Part shown: piece by piece, positions 8,263 through 18,567 of the stretch
How the letters are laid out: every line of letters begins with the position of its first letter
Position numbering within the stretch: position 1 is the first letter of the stretch
NCBI RefSeq assembly: GCF_900112105.1
Contig: NZ_FOKV01000007.1
Span: 62,001 to 126,000 of the forward strand
Direction: 5' to 3'
DNA from: Zunongwangia mangrovi
GTDB lineage: Bacteria > Bacteroidota > Bacteroidia > Flavobacteriales > Flavobacteriaceae
DNA: 64,000 nt
Position numbers and translations under genes: made by a program
The notes under the pieces: generated by a model
The model's database searches: none
Told to the model about the DNA's origin: nothing
The model's input: the letters and a program-made list of their open reading frames with translations, nothing else

Positions 8263-8281
8263 AAATGTAAAATTCACACTT
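8263..8281. promoter_or_regulatory. Probable AraR operator at susC
   Basis: The site is AAATGT-N7-ACACTT, an inverted repeat with one mismatch. Its right half, read on the - strand as TTATAAGTGT (8285-8276), is identical over 10 bp to the left half of the araB site. It overlaps the predicted transcription start, as expected for a repressor. Confidence 0.65.
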
Positions 8282-8301
8282 ATAAAACTAAAGTTTAATT
8301 T

Positions 8302-11300
8302 ATGCTAATTTCAAAATTACTAATTAGCGCAGTGGGAAAAATACGAAAAGGTTTTCGATTTTTTTTCATATTAATGATGATGTTGGGGATGTCATCATTT
8401 GCGCAATCGCAGGAATTAATTACTGGTATGGTAACATCAGAGGGTGATGGTATGCCTTTGCCAGGTGTTAATGTAATTATTCAGGGAACTTCTACAGGAA
8501 CGGTCACCGATATTGATGGTAACTACTCTATAGAGGCAAGCGAAAACGATGTACTTGTATTTTCATTTTTAGGTTTTAAACAACAGGAAATACAGGTTGG
8601 AACTCAAACAGAGATTAACGTTTCTTTAGCTGAAGACATGAATGCTTTAGATGACGTTGTTGTAGTAGGTTATGGTACGCAAAGAAAGGAAGATCTTACT
8701 AGTGCGGTTTCTTCTGTAGATTCTGAAGATTTTATTCAATCCAACGTTACTGATGCAGGACAATTAATCCAGGGTAAGGTTGCTGGTCTTTCTATTTCGA
8801 TGCCTAGCGGTGATCCAACAGCTAGTTCGCAAATTCGATTGAGGGGAACAAGTTCTATACTTGGTAGCAATACAAACCCTTTGATCTTAATTGACGGAAT
8901 CCCTGGTGATCTAAAAACTGTTCCTCCAGAGGATATTAAATCTATTGATGTACTTAAAGACGGTTCTGCAGCAGCAATCTACGGTACCAGAGGTACAAAT
9001 GGGGTTATTTTAATTACTACTAAAAGAGCTTCGGGAGCTTACACTAATCAGGTTGATTATTCAGTAAGCTTAAGTACACAACAAATTTTTAATCAATTAG
9101 ATGTTTTATCGGCTAGTGACTATAGAAGACAAATTGAAAACGGTACGAGAGACGCTTCAGCTGATGCGGGCAGTAGTACAGATTGGCTAGACGAGATTAC
9201 ACAAACTCCATTTACCCAGGTACATAATTTAACCTTAAGAGGAGGGAATAACACAACTAATTATTTGGCAACAATTAATCTTAGAGATCTTGAAGGAATA
9301 TTCTTGAAATCTGATAATACTATTTTTACAGGTCGTGTAGACATCAATCATTATATGTTTGATGAGAAACTTAAAATTAATCTAGGTATTATAGGTCGCT
9401 CTGTTAATTATACAACTACCGGAGATGGATCAAGCTTTAATGGATATACATATAGACAAGCACTTATTAGAAATCCAACAGAACCTATAAAAAATCCTGA
9501 TGGTAGCTGGTATGAAGTTCCTGGAAATTTCAATTATGATAATCCCGTTTCTAGATTAAATGAATCTGATGGGGAAAATAAATCTCAATTTTTGAGATAT
9601 AACGCACAACTTACTTATGAGCCTATAGAAGACTTAAAGCTTTCAGCACTTGGATCTTTGTCTCGATATAATCAAACCAGGGGATATGCAGAATCTAAAG
9701 ATCATATCTCTAATGTAAGAGGTGGAGTAAATGGATTTGTTTCTAATGGAACTAGAGAAACTGAAGATCGTTTGCTAGAATTAACGGCACAATACTCTAA
9801 AACCTTAATGGATGATCATGATTTTAATCTTTTAGCAGGTTATAGTTATCAGGAAAATTATTACAGAGATTATTATATGACGAACTCAGATTTCCCTACA
9901 GACATTTTCACCTATCATAATATAGGCTTAGGTAGACGTTTGGAAGAAGGTCAGGCAGGTATGGGAAGTAATACCACTAAAACTAATTTGATAGGTTTCT
10001 TTGGGAGATTAAATTACAACTATAAAGATAAATATCTTTTGATGGGTAGTGTACGTCACGAAGCAGCAAGTCAGTTATACAAAACCAACGAACCATGGGG
10101 TACTTTCCCAGCGTTTTCTGCTGGATGGCGAGTTTCTGAAGAAGAATTCCTAAGAAATTCGAATATTATCGATAATTTAAAACTAAGATTTGGATATGGT
10201 GTAACCGGTATCCCTAATCAACTAGGTTTTGGTGCTGTTGCTCTTTTGGGATACGGCCAATACTTCTATTATAATGATACATGGGTAAGAACTTTATCAC
10301 CATCTCAAAACCCTAATCCAGATCTAAAATGGGAAGAGAAACATGAATATAACTACGGTATAGATTTTACGCTTTTCAATAATATTGTTAGTGGTAGTAT
10401 AGATTATTATAATAGAAATGTACAAGATCTTTTATTCGATTTCGCTGTTCCAACACCACCAAACCTTTATGGTACTACAAGAGCTAATGTTGGTGAAATG
10501 AAAAACTCAGGATTGGAAGTAATGCTGAATATTAATCCAATTAATAAAGAGGATTTCCAATGGAGTACAAATGTAGGTTTCTCTACAAATTCTAACGAAT
10601 TGGTAAGTTTATCAAATAATCTTTATCAAACTGAAAATGATTATTTCACGACAGGAGGAACAGGAGAACCTATTCAAACTTTTACTCATAGAGTAAGAGT
10701 GGGTGATCCAATTGGAAACTTCTATGGATTTAAAGTAGTAGATATTGATGACGACGGTAGATGGATTTATGAAACGCCATCTGGAGAAATTCAGAATTAT
10801 GATGAATTTGGTCATTCTTTCGAAGATAAACAGGTACTTGGTAATGGACTACCAAATTATTATGCTAACTGGAATAATACTTTTAAATACAAAGATTTTG
10901 ATTTAAGTATTACAATGAGAGGTGCTTTCGATTATCAAATATTAAATTTTGAAAGAATGTACCTTGAAAATCCTACGATAGATAATTATAATCGCCTTCA
11001 AAGTTCTGAAGATGCGGTTTTTGGAAAAACAGCGCTAACTTCACCTTTAGAATATAACAGTTACTATATCGAGGATGGAGATTTCTGGAAGATTGATAAT
11101 ATTACTCTGGGATATAATTTTAGTGAGATTGGTAAATACATAAAATCTGCTAGAGTTTACGTTTCAACATTAAATACATTTACGTTTACGGGATACGATG
11201 GTATAGACCCAGAGGTAAACCGATCTGGTTTATCTCCTGGAAATGATGGTAGAGATAAATATCCAACGACTAGAACCTATACACTTGGTTTTAATGTATC

Positions 11301-11307
11301 ATTTTAA
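8302..11307 (+). CDS. SusC/RagA family TonB-linked outer membrane transporter (arabinan)
   Basis: This 1001-residue protein imports oligosaccharides across the outer membrane. A signal peptide with FFFILMMMLGMSSFAQ comes first. A carboxypeptidase-regulatory-like domain spans about residues 38-120 (GMVTSEGDGMPLPGVNVIIQ), then the plug (VVVGYGTQRKEDLTSAVSSV), then a 22-strand barrel ending in the C-terminal Phe of TLGFNVSF. The SusC signature IRLRGTSS and the stretch DGSAAAIYGTRGTNGVI are present. There is no STN domain, so it does not signal to an anti-sigma factor, in contrast to the SusC at 49820. It pairs with the SusD 11 bp downstream. Substrate is inferred from the arabinanases that follow. 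Confidence 0.95.
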   Translation: MLISKLLISAVGKIRKGFRFFFILMMMLGMSSFAQSQELITGMVTSEGDGMPLPGVNVIIQGTSTGTVTDIDGNYSIEASENDVLVFSFLGFKQQEIQVGTQTEINVSLAEDMNALDDVVVVGYGTQRKEDLTSAVSSVDSEDFIQSNVTDAGQLIQGKVAGLSISMPSGDPTASSQIRLRGTSSILGSNTNPLILIDGIPGDLKTVPPEDIKSIDVLKDGSAAAIYGTRGTNGVILITTKRASGAYTNQVDYSVSLSTQQIFNQLDVLSASDYRRQIENGTRDASADAGSSTDWLDEITQTPFTQVHNLTLRGGNNTTNYLATINLRDLEGIFLKSDNTIFTGRVDINHYMFDEKLKINLGIIGRSVNYTTTGDGSSFNGYTYRQALIRNPTEPIKNPDGSWYEVPGNFNYDNPVSRLNESDGENKSQFLRYNAQLTYEPIEDLKLSALGSLSRYNQTRGYAESKDHISNVRGGVNGFVSNGTRETEDRLLELTAQYSKTLMDDHDFNLLAGYSYQENYYRDYYMTNSDFPTDIFTYHNIGLGRRLEEGQAGMGSNTTKTNLIGFFGRLNYNYKDKYLLMGSVRHEAASQLYKTNEPWGTFPAFSAGWRVSEEEFLRNSNIIDNLKLRFGYGVTGIPNQLGFGAVALLGYGQYFYYNDTWVRTLSPSQNPNPDLKWEEKHEYNYGIDFTLFNNIVSGSIDYYNRNVQDLLFDFAVPTPPNLYGTTRANVGEMKNSGLEVMLNINPINKEDFQWSTNVGFSTNSNELVSLSNNLYQTENDYFTTGGTGEPIQTFTHRVRVGDPIGNFYGFKVVDIDDDGRWIYETPSGEIQNYDEFGHSFEDKQVLGNGLPNYYANWNNTFKYKDFDLSITMRGAFDYQILNFERMYLENPTIDNYNRLQSSEDAVFGKTALTSPLEYNSYYIEDGDFWKIDNITLGYNFSEIGKYIKSARVYVSTLNTFTFTGYDGIDPEVNRSGLSPGNDGRDKYPTTRTYTLGFNVSF

Positions 11308-11318
11308 TTAAAGGCATT

Positions 11319-12944
11319 ATGAAATTTAATAATAGAATATTAATAGCAATTCTTGTATTATCCCTAATTTTTATCTGGGGATGTACAGAGTTAGAAGATA
11401 GAAACTATAGTACTATAGTTTCAGAGGAATTTGTTCCAGAGGGTGAGGATGTTGCAGCATTAGTTGGTGCAGCTTATGTTCCATGGAGATCTACTATGTT
11501 AGAGTGGAATGGAATATGGCGGACTCAGGAAGTGACTGCAGATGGTTTTATTATACCGGGACGACCTAATGGATGGGTAGATGGTGGCATATATAAACGT
11601 CTTCATCAACACGAATGGTTTGCAGATGATGATCCAGTAAATCAGGCATGGAATAGAACCTATGGCGGTATTACTAACTGTAACCGTTTGATTTATCAAA
11701 TTGAAGAAGGTTTGATCCCATTTACAGAAGATGAGAGAATTTCTACATTAGCTGAATTAAGAGTGCTTAGAGCATCTTATTATTATTTGCTATTAGACTT
11801 ATTTGGAAATGTACCTATTGAAACAGAATATGATGTTCCAGAAGGTTATTCCCCAGAACAAAATAGCAGACAGGAAGTTTATGATTTCGTGGTTGGTGAA
11901 ATAACTGAAAATGTAGACAATCTAAGTGAAGATTCTGGAGTAGAAATGTATGGTAGATTCAACAAATGGGCGGCGTATACTTTGCTTGCTAAAGTTTACT
12001 TGAATGCCGAGGTATATACGGGAACTCCGCAATGGCAAAATTGTATAGATGCCTGCCAGGAGGTAATCGACTCTGGACTGTATAATTTAGAAGAAAATCA
12101 GAAAAATAATTTCGTAGTTGAAAATCAAAACTCTAGAGAAATCATATTTGCATTAGCTTTAGATGAGGTTTATACTGACAATTGGAATGCATTCGATTTA
12201 CACATGCAAACTTTGCAACCTGCAAATCAGTCCACATACAATTTATTGCAAACACCTTGGGGAGGTATTTGTGCTACACCACAATTTATATCTTCTTTTG
12301 ATCCTGATGATAGTAGATTAATAGATAATTTTATTTTTGGACAGCAATATTCTTCTGCAGGCGATCCTTTAACTGTGCAGTTGGGAGCATTTAATGGTGA
12401 GCCATTAAATTATATTAATGAAGTACCAAGTATAGACAGGTCTGAAGCTATACACGGCTATCGTCTTGGAAAATTCGAAATTGCTCAGGGAGCAACTAAC
12501 GTGCTTAGTAATGATTTTCCCGTTTTTCGTTACGCGGATATTTTATTGATGAAAGCTGAATCTTTACTAAGAAGTGGTAGTAGTGACGAGGCCGCACAAA
12601 TTGTGACTTCAGTAAGAGAACGTTCTTTTAGAGATACTCCTGAAAAAGCTGAAGTTACTGGGGCCGAGTTGATGGGAGGTTCTACCTATGATTATGGCCT
12701 AAGAAACGAAAACACAAGTACAAATGAAGGTGGAGATGATATCGCTTATGGAAGATTTTTAGATGAACTTGGATGGGAGTTTCATCAGGAAGGACACCGT
12801 AGACAAGACATGATAAGATTTGGAGCTTTTAGCCAGAAATCGTGGTTTTCTCATTCCGCTAGTGAAAATTATAGAACTTTATATCCAATACCGCAACCAG
12901 CTTTAAATAGTAATACAAATCTGGAACAAAACCCAGGATATTAA
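11319..12944 (+). CDS. SusD/RagB family surface glycan-binding lipoprotein (arabinan)
   Basis: This 541-residue lipoprotein has the lipobox IWGC at about residues 19-22. It has the SusD helical TPR-like fold, seen in ADILLMKAESLLRSGSSDEA near residue 410, in the RAS(Y)YYLLLDLFGNVPIETE segment near residue 155, and in the C-terminal LGWEFHQEGHRRQDMIRFG. It caps the SusC barrel and binds arabino-oligosaccharides at the cell surface. It is cotranscribed with susC. A strong hairpin separates it from the GH51 gene. Confidence 0.94.
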   Translation: MKFNNRILIAILVLSLIFIWGCTELEDRNYSTIVSEEFVPEGEDVAALVGAAYVPWRSTMLEWNGIWRTQEVTADGFIIPGRPNGWVDGGIYKRLHQHEWFADDDPVNQAWNRTYGGITNCNRLIYQIEEGLIPFTEDERISTLAELRVLRASYYYLLLDLFGNVPIETEYDVPEGYSPEQNSRQEVYDFVVGEITENVDNLSEDSGVEMYGRFNKWAAYTLLAKVYLNAEVYTGTPQWQNCIDACQEVIDSGLYNLEENQKNNFVVENQNSREIIFALALDEVYTDNWNAFDLHMQTLQPANQSTYNLLQTPWGGICATPQFISSFDPDDSRLIDNFIFGQQYSSAGDPLTVQLGAFNGEPLNYINEVPSIDRSEAIHGYRLGKFEIAQGATNVLSNDFPVFRYADILLMKAESLLRSGSSDEAAQIVTSVRERSFRDTPEKAEVTGAELMGGSTYDYGLRNENTSTNEGGDDIAYGRFLDELGWEFHQEGHRRQDMIRFGAFSQKSWFSHSASENYRTLYPIPQPALNSNTNLEQNPGY

Positions 12945-12956
12945 ATTTAACTAAAT

Positions 12957-12987
12957 GAACACCATTTATAATTTATAAATGGTGTTC
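12957..12987 (+). other. Perfect hairpin between susD and the GH51 gene
   Basis: A 15-bp arm (GAACACCATTTATAA) is repeated in inverted form with one base between. No long T run follows. It may act as a partial terminator or as a block to 3' exonucleases, which would leave more susCD mRNA than enzyme mRNA. Confidence 0.75.
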
Positions 12988-13015
12988 TATCCTTTGATAT
13001 TTAATAATTAGAATT

Positions 13016-14551
13016 ATGAACAGAAAATTTATCCTTTCTTTATTCCTGTGCTTTCCACTAGGATTATTTGCCCAAACAACAGTATCCGTAAAAAATGATC
13101 AGGATGCACCGGTTATTAACCGTAATATTTATGGTCATTTTGCAGAACATTTAGGCCGCTGTATCTATGGCGGATTGTACGTTGGGGAAGACAGCGAAAT
13201 TCCTAATATAGACGGAGTTCGTACAGATCTTATTGAAGCACTTAAAGATCTTCAAATCCCTATTCTTAGATGGCCGGGTGGTTGCTTTGCGGATACCTAT
13301 CACTGGAAGGACGGAATTGGTCCTTTAGAAGATCGTCCAACTATTGTAAACCAATGGTGGGGAGGAACTACAGAGGATAACAGTTTTGGTACTCACAACT
13401 TTTTAAATCTTTGTGAAGAACTTGGTGCAGAGCCTTACCTTGCTGCTAACATTGGGAGTGGTACAGTAAAGGAATTTGCAGATTGGATCCAATATGTAAA
13501 TCATGACGGTACAAGCCCGATGGCAGATCTTCGTAAAGAAAACGGAAGAGAAAAACCTTGGGGTGTGAAATACTGGGGTGTTGGTAACGAAATGTGGGGT
13601 TGTGGAGGAAACATGACACCAGAATATTACGCTAATCTTTATCGCCAGTATGCAACTTTTATGACCAGTTGGGATAATGAAACCGGATTGTACAGAATTG
13701 CTTCTGGAGCAAATGTAGACGATTATCACTGGACAGAAGTTTTAATGCGTGATGTGCCTAATAGTTTGATCGAAGGTGTGGCTTTACACTCTTATTCTTT
13801 TGTAGAATGGGGAGATAAAGGAGATGCTGTAGATTATAATGAAGCTCAATATTTCTCAACTATGCAAACAGCGCTAAAGATGGAAGAGCTAGTAACGAAG
13901 CATAGCGAAATTATGGATAAATACGATCCTAAAGGAGAGATCGATCTTATCGTAGACGAGTGGGGTGGATGGTACGAAGTCCAGGAAGGAACAAATCCTG
14001 GATTCTTATATCAGCAAAATACAATGCGTGATGCAATGATTGCGGGTGTTTCATTAAACATTTTCAACAATCATAGTAAGCGTGTAAAAATGGCCAATTT
14101 GGCTCAAACTGTTAATGTTTTGCAGGCAGTAGCCTTAACCGATGGAGCGAAAATGCTTCTTACGCCAACGTATCACGTGATGGAAATGTATAAAGTACAT
14201 CAGGATGCGCAATTACTTCCGGTAGAGTTTGATTCACCAGAATATACATTCGAAGGAGAGTCTTTACCAGCGGTATCAGTTTCGGCTTCAAAAGATAGCA
14301 CTGGTGTGGTACATATTTCAGCAGTAAATATTGATTCTGAAAAAGAAAATGAAGTAGAATTCGATCTTTCTGGATTCGATATTGATGATTTTAATGCTGA
14401 AATTTTAGTTTCAGAAGAGTTGCAGGATCACAATACTTTTGATGAGCCAAAGAAAATAACCCCTTCAGAATTTAAAGATTTCAAGTTTAAAAAAGGAACT
14501 CTAAAAATGACACTACCTCCATTCTCTGTAGTGGTTTTAGAGAGTAAATAA
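13016..14551 (+). CDS. GH51 alpha-L-arabinofuranosidase
   Basis: This 511-residue glycoside hydrolase releases terminal L-arabinofuranose from arabinan and arabino-oligosaccharides. A signal peptide (ILSLFLCFPLGLFA) sends it to the periplasm. The TIM barrel carries the acid/base Glu in GVGNEMWGCGG at about residue 192 and the nucleophile Glu in LIVDEWGGWY at about residue 314. The early motif RNIYGHFAEHLGRCIYGGL and RWPGGCFADTYHWKDGIGP are also typical of GH51. A C-terminal beta domain follows. It starts the enzyme block downstream of susCD, with 4 bp to the next gene. Confidence 0.95.
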   Translation: MNRKFILSLFLCFPLGLFAQTTVSVKNDQDAPVINRNIYGHFAEHLGRCIYGGLYVGEDSEIPNIDGVRTDLIEALKDLQIPILRWPGGCFADTYHWKDGIGPLEDRPTIVNQWWGGTTEDNSFGTHNFLNLCEELGAEPYLAANIGSGTVKEFADWIQYVNHDGTSPMADLRKENGREKPWGVKYWGVGNEMWGCGGNMTPEYYANLYRQYATFMTSWDNETGLYRIASGANVDDYHWTEVLMRDVPNSLIEGVALHSYSFVEWGDKGDAVDYNEAQYFSTMQTALKMEELVTKHSEIMDKYDPKGEIDLIVDEWGGWYEVQEGTNPGFLYQQNTMRDAMIAGVSLNIFNNHSKRVKMANLAQTVNVLQAVALTDGAKMLLTPTYHVMEMYKVHQDAQLLPVEFDSPEYTFEGESLPAVSVSASKDSTGVVHISAVNIDSEKENEVEFDLSGFDIDDFNAEILVSEELQDHNTFDEPKKITPSEFKDFKFKKGTLKMTLPPFSVVVLESK

Positions 14552-14555
14552 GCCT

Positions 14556-16169
14556 ATGTTTATTGTAAATAATATAGTGTTTTTAAAAAGATCATTAATG
14601 ATTTTAATCATCATCGGAGCATTAAGTTGCTCTGAGGATGATACTTCATTTACAGGGATACCTGAAGGTGAAGAAGAAGAGGAGATTGAAGAATCAGATT
14701 TTGATGGTCCAACGTATAGCGATGATTATACTTCTATGGCATCATGGGCAGAACGGTCTTCATGGAACTTAGCAAATGTTCACGATCCCAGTATTACTAA
14801 GGATGGTGATTATTTTTATATGTACCAAACCGATGCCTCTTATGGTAATGCGCATGCAGGTAATGGTCATTTTCCATACAGGCGATCAACAGATCTGGTA
14901 AATTGGGATTTCCAGGGAATGGCATTTCAGAATGTACCATCCTGGGTTAAAGATTCACTAAACAGTCTTAGAGCACAAATGGATCCGCCGCTAGATCCAA
15001 TTGAAAATCCAAATTATGGATTTTGGGCACCAGAAATTGCAGAGGTTAACGGTACTTATCGATTGTATTACAGTATTGTAGTTCATAATCCTATTATAGG
15101 AAATGATAATACCGAATATTGGACCGAGCGTGCTTTTATAGGTTTAGCTGAAACAAACGATCTTTCTTCAAACCAATGGGAAGATAAAGGAATGGTGGTA
15201 AATTCTGTGCCTGATGGGCGCGAAACTTATACTCGAAACGGAGGAGGTGACTGGAGTGGATATTTCAAATTTAATGCAATAGATCCTAGTTTTATCGAAA
15301 CTCCAAATGGAGAACAGTATTTAATTTATGGATCGTGGCATTCTGGGATTTCATTATTAAAATTAGATCCTACAACCGGAAAACCTACCGAGTTAAATTC
15401 TTTGGAAGATTATGGCACAAGAATCGCAGGTAGAGGAGATGTTAACAATAATCGCTGGCAGGCGCTGGAAGCACCGGAAATTATTTATAACGAAGAAACT
15501 GGATATTATTATCTATTTTTAGCTTATGATGAGTTATCTGTTGCATACAATACCCGGGTAGCACGTTCAGAAAATATTAAAGGTCCATATTTTGGAATAG
15601 ATGGTGGCAACGTAACCAACGGTGCTGAAGCTTTTCCAGTTTTAACCCATCCTTACAAATTCGATAATCAGCCTGGATGGGTTGGTATTTCGCATTGTAC
15701 GGTTTTTAAAGATGAAGCTTTAGGAAAATGGTTTTATAGTTCGCAGGGAAGATTACCAGAAGGTGTTCCAGGAATTAATGCATCAAATGCGGTGATGATG
15801 GGGCAGGTTCGTGAAATTTACTGGACAGCAGATGGCTGGCCGGTAGTGGCTCCAGAACGTTATGCAGCGGTGCCTGACGAAGCGGTAACCGAAGAAGATT
15901 TATTGGGGAATTGGGAGCAAATCACCTTACAATACGAATATAGAACAATGCAAACCTCTGTAGATATCGTGCTTAATGAAAACCATACTTTAGGCGGTGC
16001 GCTTAGTGGATCATGGTCTTTTGATGAATCTGTACAGATATTGCAAATAAATGGAAACGATTTTATAATAGATAAAGCATGGGATTGGGAAGCTTCCCCA
16101 CGAAGAACCACAATTACCTATGCAGGAATTTCTAATAATGGATATTCTATCTGGGGTAAAAAATCATAA
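14556..16169 (+). CDS. GH43 endo-1,5-alpha-L-arabinanase lipoprotein
   Basis: This 537-residue lipoprotein has the lipobox ALSC at about residues 22-25, then an acidic linker (EGEEEEEIEES) usual for surface-exposed lipoproteins. The five-blade propeller has its Asp base in NVHDPSITKDGDYFYMYQT at about residue 77, the second Asp in AIDPSFIETP and the acid Glu in LEAPEIIYNEE at about residue 307. The C-terminal 85 residues (LLGNWEQITLQYEY to WGKK) match the GH43 C-terminal domain found in extracellular arabinanases. It probably cuts arabinan outside the cell to feed SusCD. The subfamily (GH43_4 or _5) cannot be fixed by eye. Confidence 0.88.
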   Translation: MFIVNNIVFLKRSLMILIIIGALSCSEDDTSFTGIPEGEEEEEIEESDFDGPTYSDDYTSMASWAERSSWNLANVHDPSITKDGDYFYMYQTDASYGNAHAGNGHFPYRRSTDLVNWDFQGMAFQNVPSWVKDSLNSLRAQMDPPLDPIENPNYGFWAPEIAEVNGTYRLYYSIVVHNPIIGNDNTEYWTERAFIGLAETNDLSSNQWEDKGMVVNSVPDGRETYTRNGGGDWSGYFKFNAIDPSFIETPNGEQYLIYGSWHSGISLLKLDPTTGKPTELNSLEDYGTRIAGRGDVNNNRWQALEAPEIIYNEETGYYYLFLAYDELSVAYNTRVARSENIKGPYFGIDGGNVTNGAEAFPVLTHPYKFDNQPGWVGISHCTVFKDEALGKWFYSSQGRLPEGVPGINASNAVMMGQVREIYWTADGWPVVAPERYAAVPDEAVTEEDLLGNWEQITLQYEYRTMQTSVDIVLNENHTLGGALSGSWSFDESVQILQINGNDFIIDKAWDWEASPRRTTITYAGISNNGYSIWGKKS

Positions 16170-16182
16170 AATTAATTAGAGA

Positions 16183-18567
16183 ATGAAAATTAATATTCCC
16201 GGTTTTAAAAAGACAGGATTAGTTGTAGGAACCCTAATACTTTCTGCGACCAGTTTTGCGCAACAAAGTCAGCTTTCACTTTTCGACCTCAAGGACGTAA
16301 AGCTTCATGAAAGTATGTTTGAAGAAGCAATGCATACAGATTTGGATTATATCATGCAAATGGATCCAGATCGTTTACTGGCACCATTTTTACGTGAAGC
16401 TGGTTTAGAACCAAAAGCAGAAAGTTATCCAAACTGGGAAAATACAGGTTTAGATGGTCATATTGGTGGCCATTATTTAACCGCGCTTGCCCAAATGTAT
16501 GCTTCAGCGGGTAGCGAAGAAGCTTTAGAGCGATTAAATTATATGATCGCTGAATTAAAAAAAGCTCAGGATGCCAATGGAAATGGTTACGTAGGCGGAA
16601 TTCCTGAAAGTGACCGAATTTGGAAGGAAATTTCAGAAGGAAAAATAAATGCAGGCGGATTTAGCCTCAACGGTGGTTGGGTGCCGCTTTATAATATTCA
16701 TAAAACGTATGCCGGATTGCGTGATGCTTATCTTATTGCCGGTAACGAAGATGCAAAGCAAATGCTTATTGATCTAACCGATTGGATGATCGATATCACC
16801 GCAAATCTTTCCGATGCACAAATTCAGGAGATGTTAGCTTCAGAACATGGCGGATTAAATGAAACTTTTGCTGATGTCTATAAAATGACCGGCGATCAAA
16901 AATATCTTGATCTGGCTTATGCTTTCACTCAAAAACAGGTTCTAAATCCTTTAGAGAACGGCAAAGATATTTTGAACGGAATGCATGCGAATACGCAGAT
17001 TCCAAAAGTGATAGGTTTTGAAACTATTGCCGCTTTAGATCAAAATAAGGATTATCATAATGCGGCCACATATTTCTGGGAAAATGTAGTGAATAATCGA
17101 ACTGTTTCTATTGGAGGAAATAGTGTTAGAGAACATTTTCATCCAGCCGATGATTTTTCGAGCATGGTAAGTAGCGTACAAGGCCCAGAAACCTGTAATA
17201 CTTATAATATGCTGAAGTTAAGCGAAAAGTTGTTCTTAGCTGATGCTGAAGAAAAATACATGGATTTTTACGAGCAGGGATTGTACAATCATATTCTTTC
17301 TTCGCAGCATCCAGAAGGCGGATTTGTATATTTCACACCAATGCGTCCCGGCCATTATCGCGTGTATTCTCAGCCAGAAACCAGTATGTGGTGTTGTGTA
17401 GGTTCGGGATTAGAGAATCATGGGAAATACAACGAAATGATTTACGCTCACAGCGAAGATGAGTTATATGTAAATCTTTTTATTGCTTCTGAAGTAAATT
17501 GGTCAGCCAAGAATTTTAAACTGATACAGGAAACCGATTTCCCAAATTCAGAAGAAACTTTTTTTAAAATTGAAACTCGAAAATCGCAAAAATTGACTAT
17601 AAATCTTCGTTATCCATCCTGGGCAGGCGAAGGTTTTAATGTTGAGGTAAATGGCAAAGAGGTGAAATTCGATAAAAAACCGGGCTCTTTTATTTCGATT
17701 AATAGAAAGTGGAAAGATGGAGATCGAATTTCGATGAATTTGCCTATGAATATTTCTTCGGAAAGACTACCAGACGATTCTAATTACGAATCTTTAAAAT
17801 ATGGGCCTTTAGTTTTGGCTGCAAAAACCGGAAAAGAGGATTTAAAAGGTCTTTTTGCAGATACAAGTAGAGGAGGGCATATTGCTGAAGGTAAAAAGAT
17901 ACCACTTTCTGAAACACCAATGTTCCTTTTAGAAAATTTAGAAAATCTGGCTTCTAAAGTCGAAGTAGATTCTAAAAATGAGCTTCGATTTTCAGCAAAA
18001 TCGGTTTTATATCCTTCAGAATTTCAGGATCTGGAATTCGAACCTTTTTATAAAGTCCACGATTCCAGGTATGTTATTTATCTACCGGTACAAACTCCAG
18101 AAGGTCTTGAGGCTATTCAGCAAAAAAGAAAAGAACAGGAAATTGCCGAACGTGAGCTAGAAGAAAAAACGATCGATTATGTGAGCCCCGGTGAACAACA
18201 ACCAGAATCAGATCATTTTATTAAATCCGAAAATTCGAACGCTGGCGTAAACCAGGATCGTCATTGGCGTGATGCCACAGGTTGGTTTAGCTACGAATTT
18301 AAAGATACTAATAACGAAGCTGCACGAATTAGATTAACTTACTTTGGACAAGATAGTGATCGGAAATTCAGGATTTTGGTCAATGGAGAGCTGGTTGCCC
18401 GTGAACATCTAGAAGGTGAAAATGGAGCCGAATTCTTTACAAAGGATTACGAATTACCTAAAAAGATCGTAGAACAAGAAAATGATACCCTAACTATACG
18501 CTTTGAAGCCGAAGCTGGTTCTAGAACTGCCGGAATTTATGGCGTAAGACTAATGAAAAAACAATGA
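16183..18567 (+). CDS. GH127/GH146 beta-L-arabinofuranosidase
   Basis: This 794-residue protein has a signal peptide (VVGTLILSATSFAQ) and a DUF1680 (alpha/alpha)6 barrel. Cysteine-based catalysis is supported by the motif GPETCNTYNMLKL (Glu near residue 336) and MWCCVGSGLENHGKYNE (Cys near 404-405), which match the zinc-coordinating Glu and Cys residues of characterised HypBA1. A beta domain and a C-terminal module (about 680-794, with WFSYEFKD and AGIYGVRLM) follow. It removes beta-linked arabinofuranose. GH146 members occur in Bacteroides arabinan loci, so GH146 is as likely as GH127. Its stop overlaps the next ATG by 4 bp. Confidence 0.88.
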   Translation: MKINIPGFKKTGLVVGTLILSATSFAQQSQLSLFDLKDVKLHESMFEEAMHTDLDYIMQMDPDRLLAPFLREAGLEPKAESYPNWENTGLDGHIGGHYLTALAQMYASAGSEEALERLNYMIAELKKAQDANGNGYVGGIPESDRIWKEISEGKINAGGFSLNGGWVPLYNIHKTYAGLRDAYLIAGNEDAKQMLIDLTDWMIDITANLSDAQIQEMLASEHGGLNETFADVYKMTGDQKYLDLAYAFTQKQVLNPLENGKDILNGMHANTQIPKVIGFETIAALDQNKDYHNAATYFWENVVNNRTVSIGGNSVREHFHPADDFSSMVSSVQGPETCNTYNMLKLSEKLFLADAEEKYMDFYEQGLYNHILSSQHPEGGFVYFTPMRPGHYRVYSQPETSMWCCVGSGLENHGKYNEMIYAHSEDELYVNLFIASEVNWSAKNFKLIQETDFPNSEETFFKIETRKSQKLTINLRYPSWAGEGFNVEVNGKEVKFDKKPGSFISINRKWKDGDRISMNLPMNISSERLPDDSNYESLKYGPLVLAAKTGKEDLKGLFADTSRGGHIAEGKKIPLSETPMFLLENLENLASKVEVDSKNELRFSAKSVLYPSEFQDLEFEPFYKVHDSRYVIYLPVQTPEGLEAIQQKRKEQEIAERELEEKTIDYVSPGEQQPESDHFIKSENSNAGVNQDRHWRDATGWFSYEFKDTNNEAARIRLTYFGQDSDRKFRILVNGELVAREHLEGENGAEFFTKDYELPKKIVEQENDTLTIRFEAEAGSRTAGIYGVRLMKKQ

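Noticed and set aside
13403-13729. 108-codon open frame on the - strand inside the GH51 gene
   Set aside because: It lies wholly within a well-supported gene on the other strand, has no recognisable domain and arises from codon bias.
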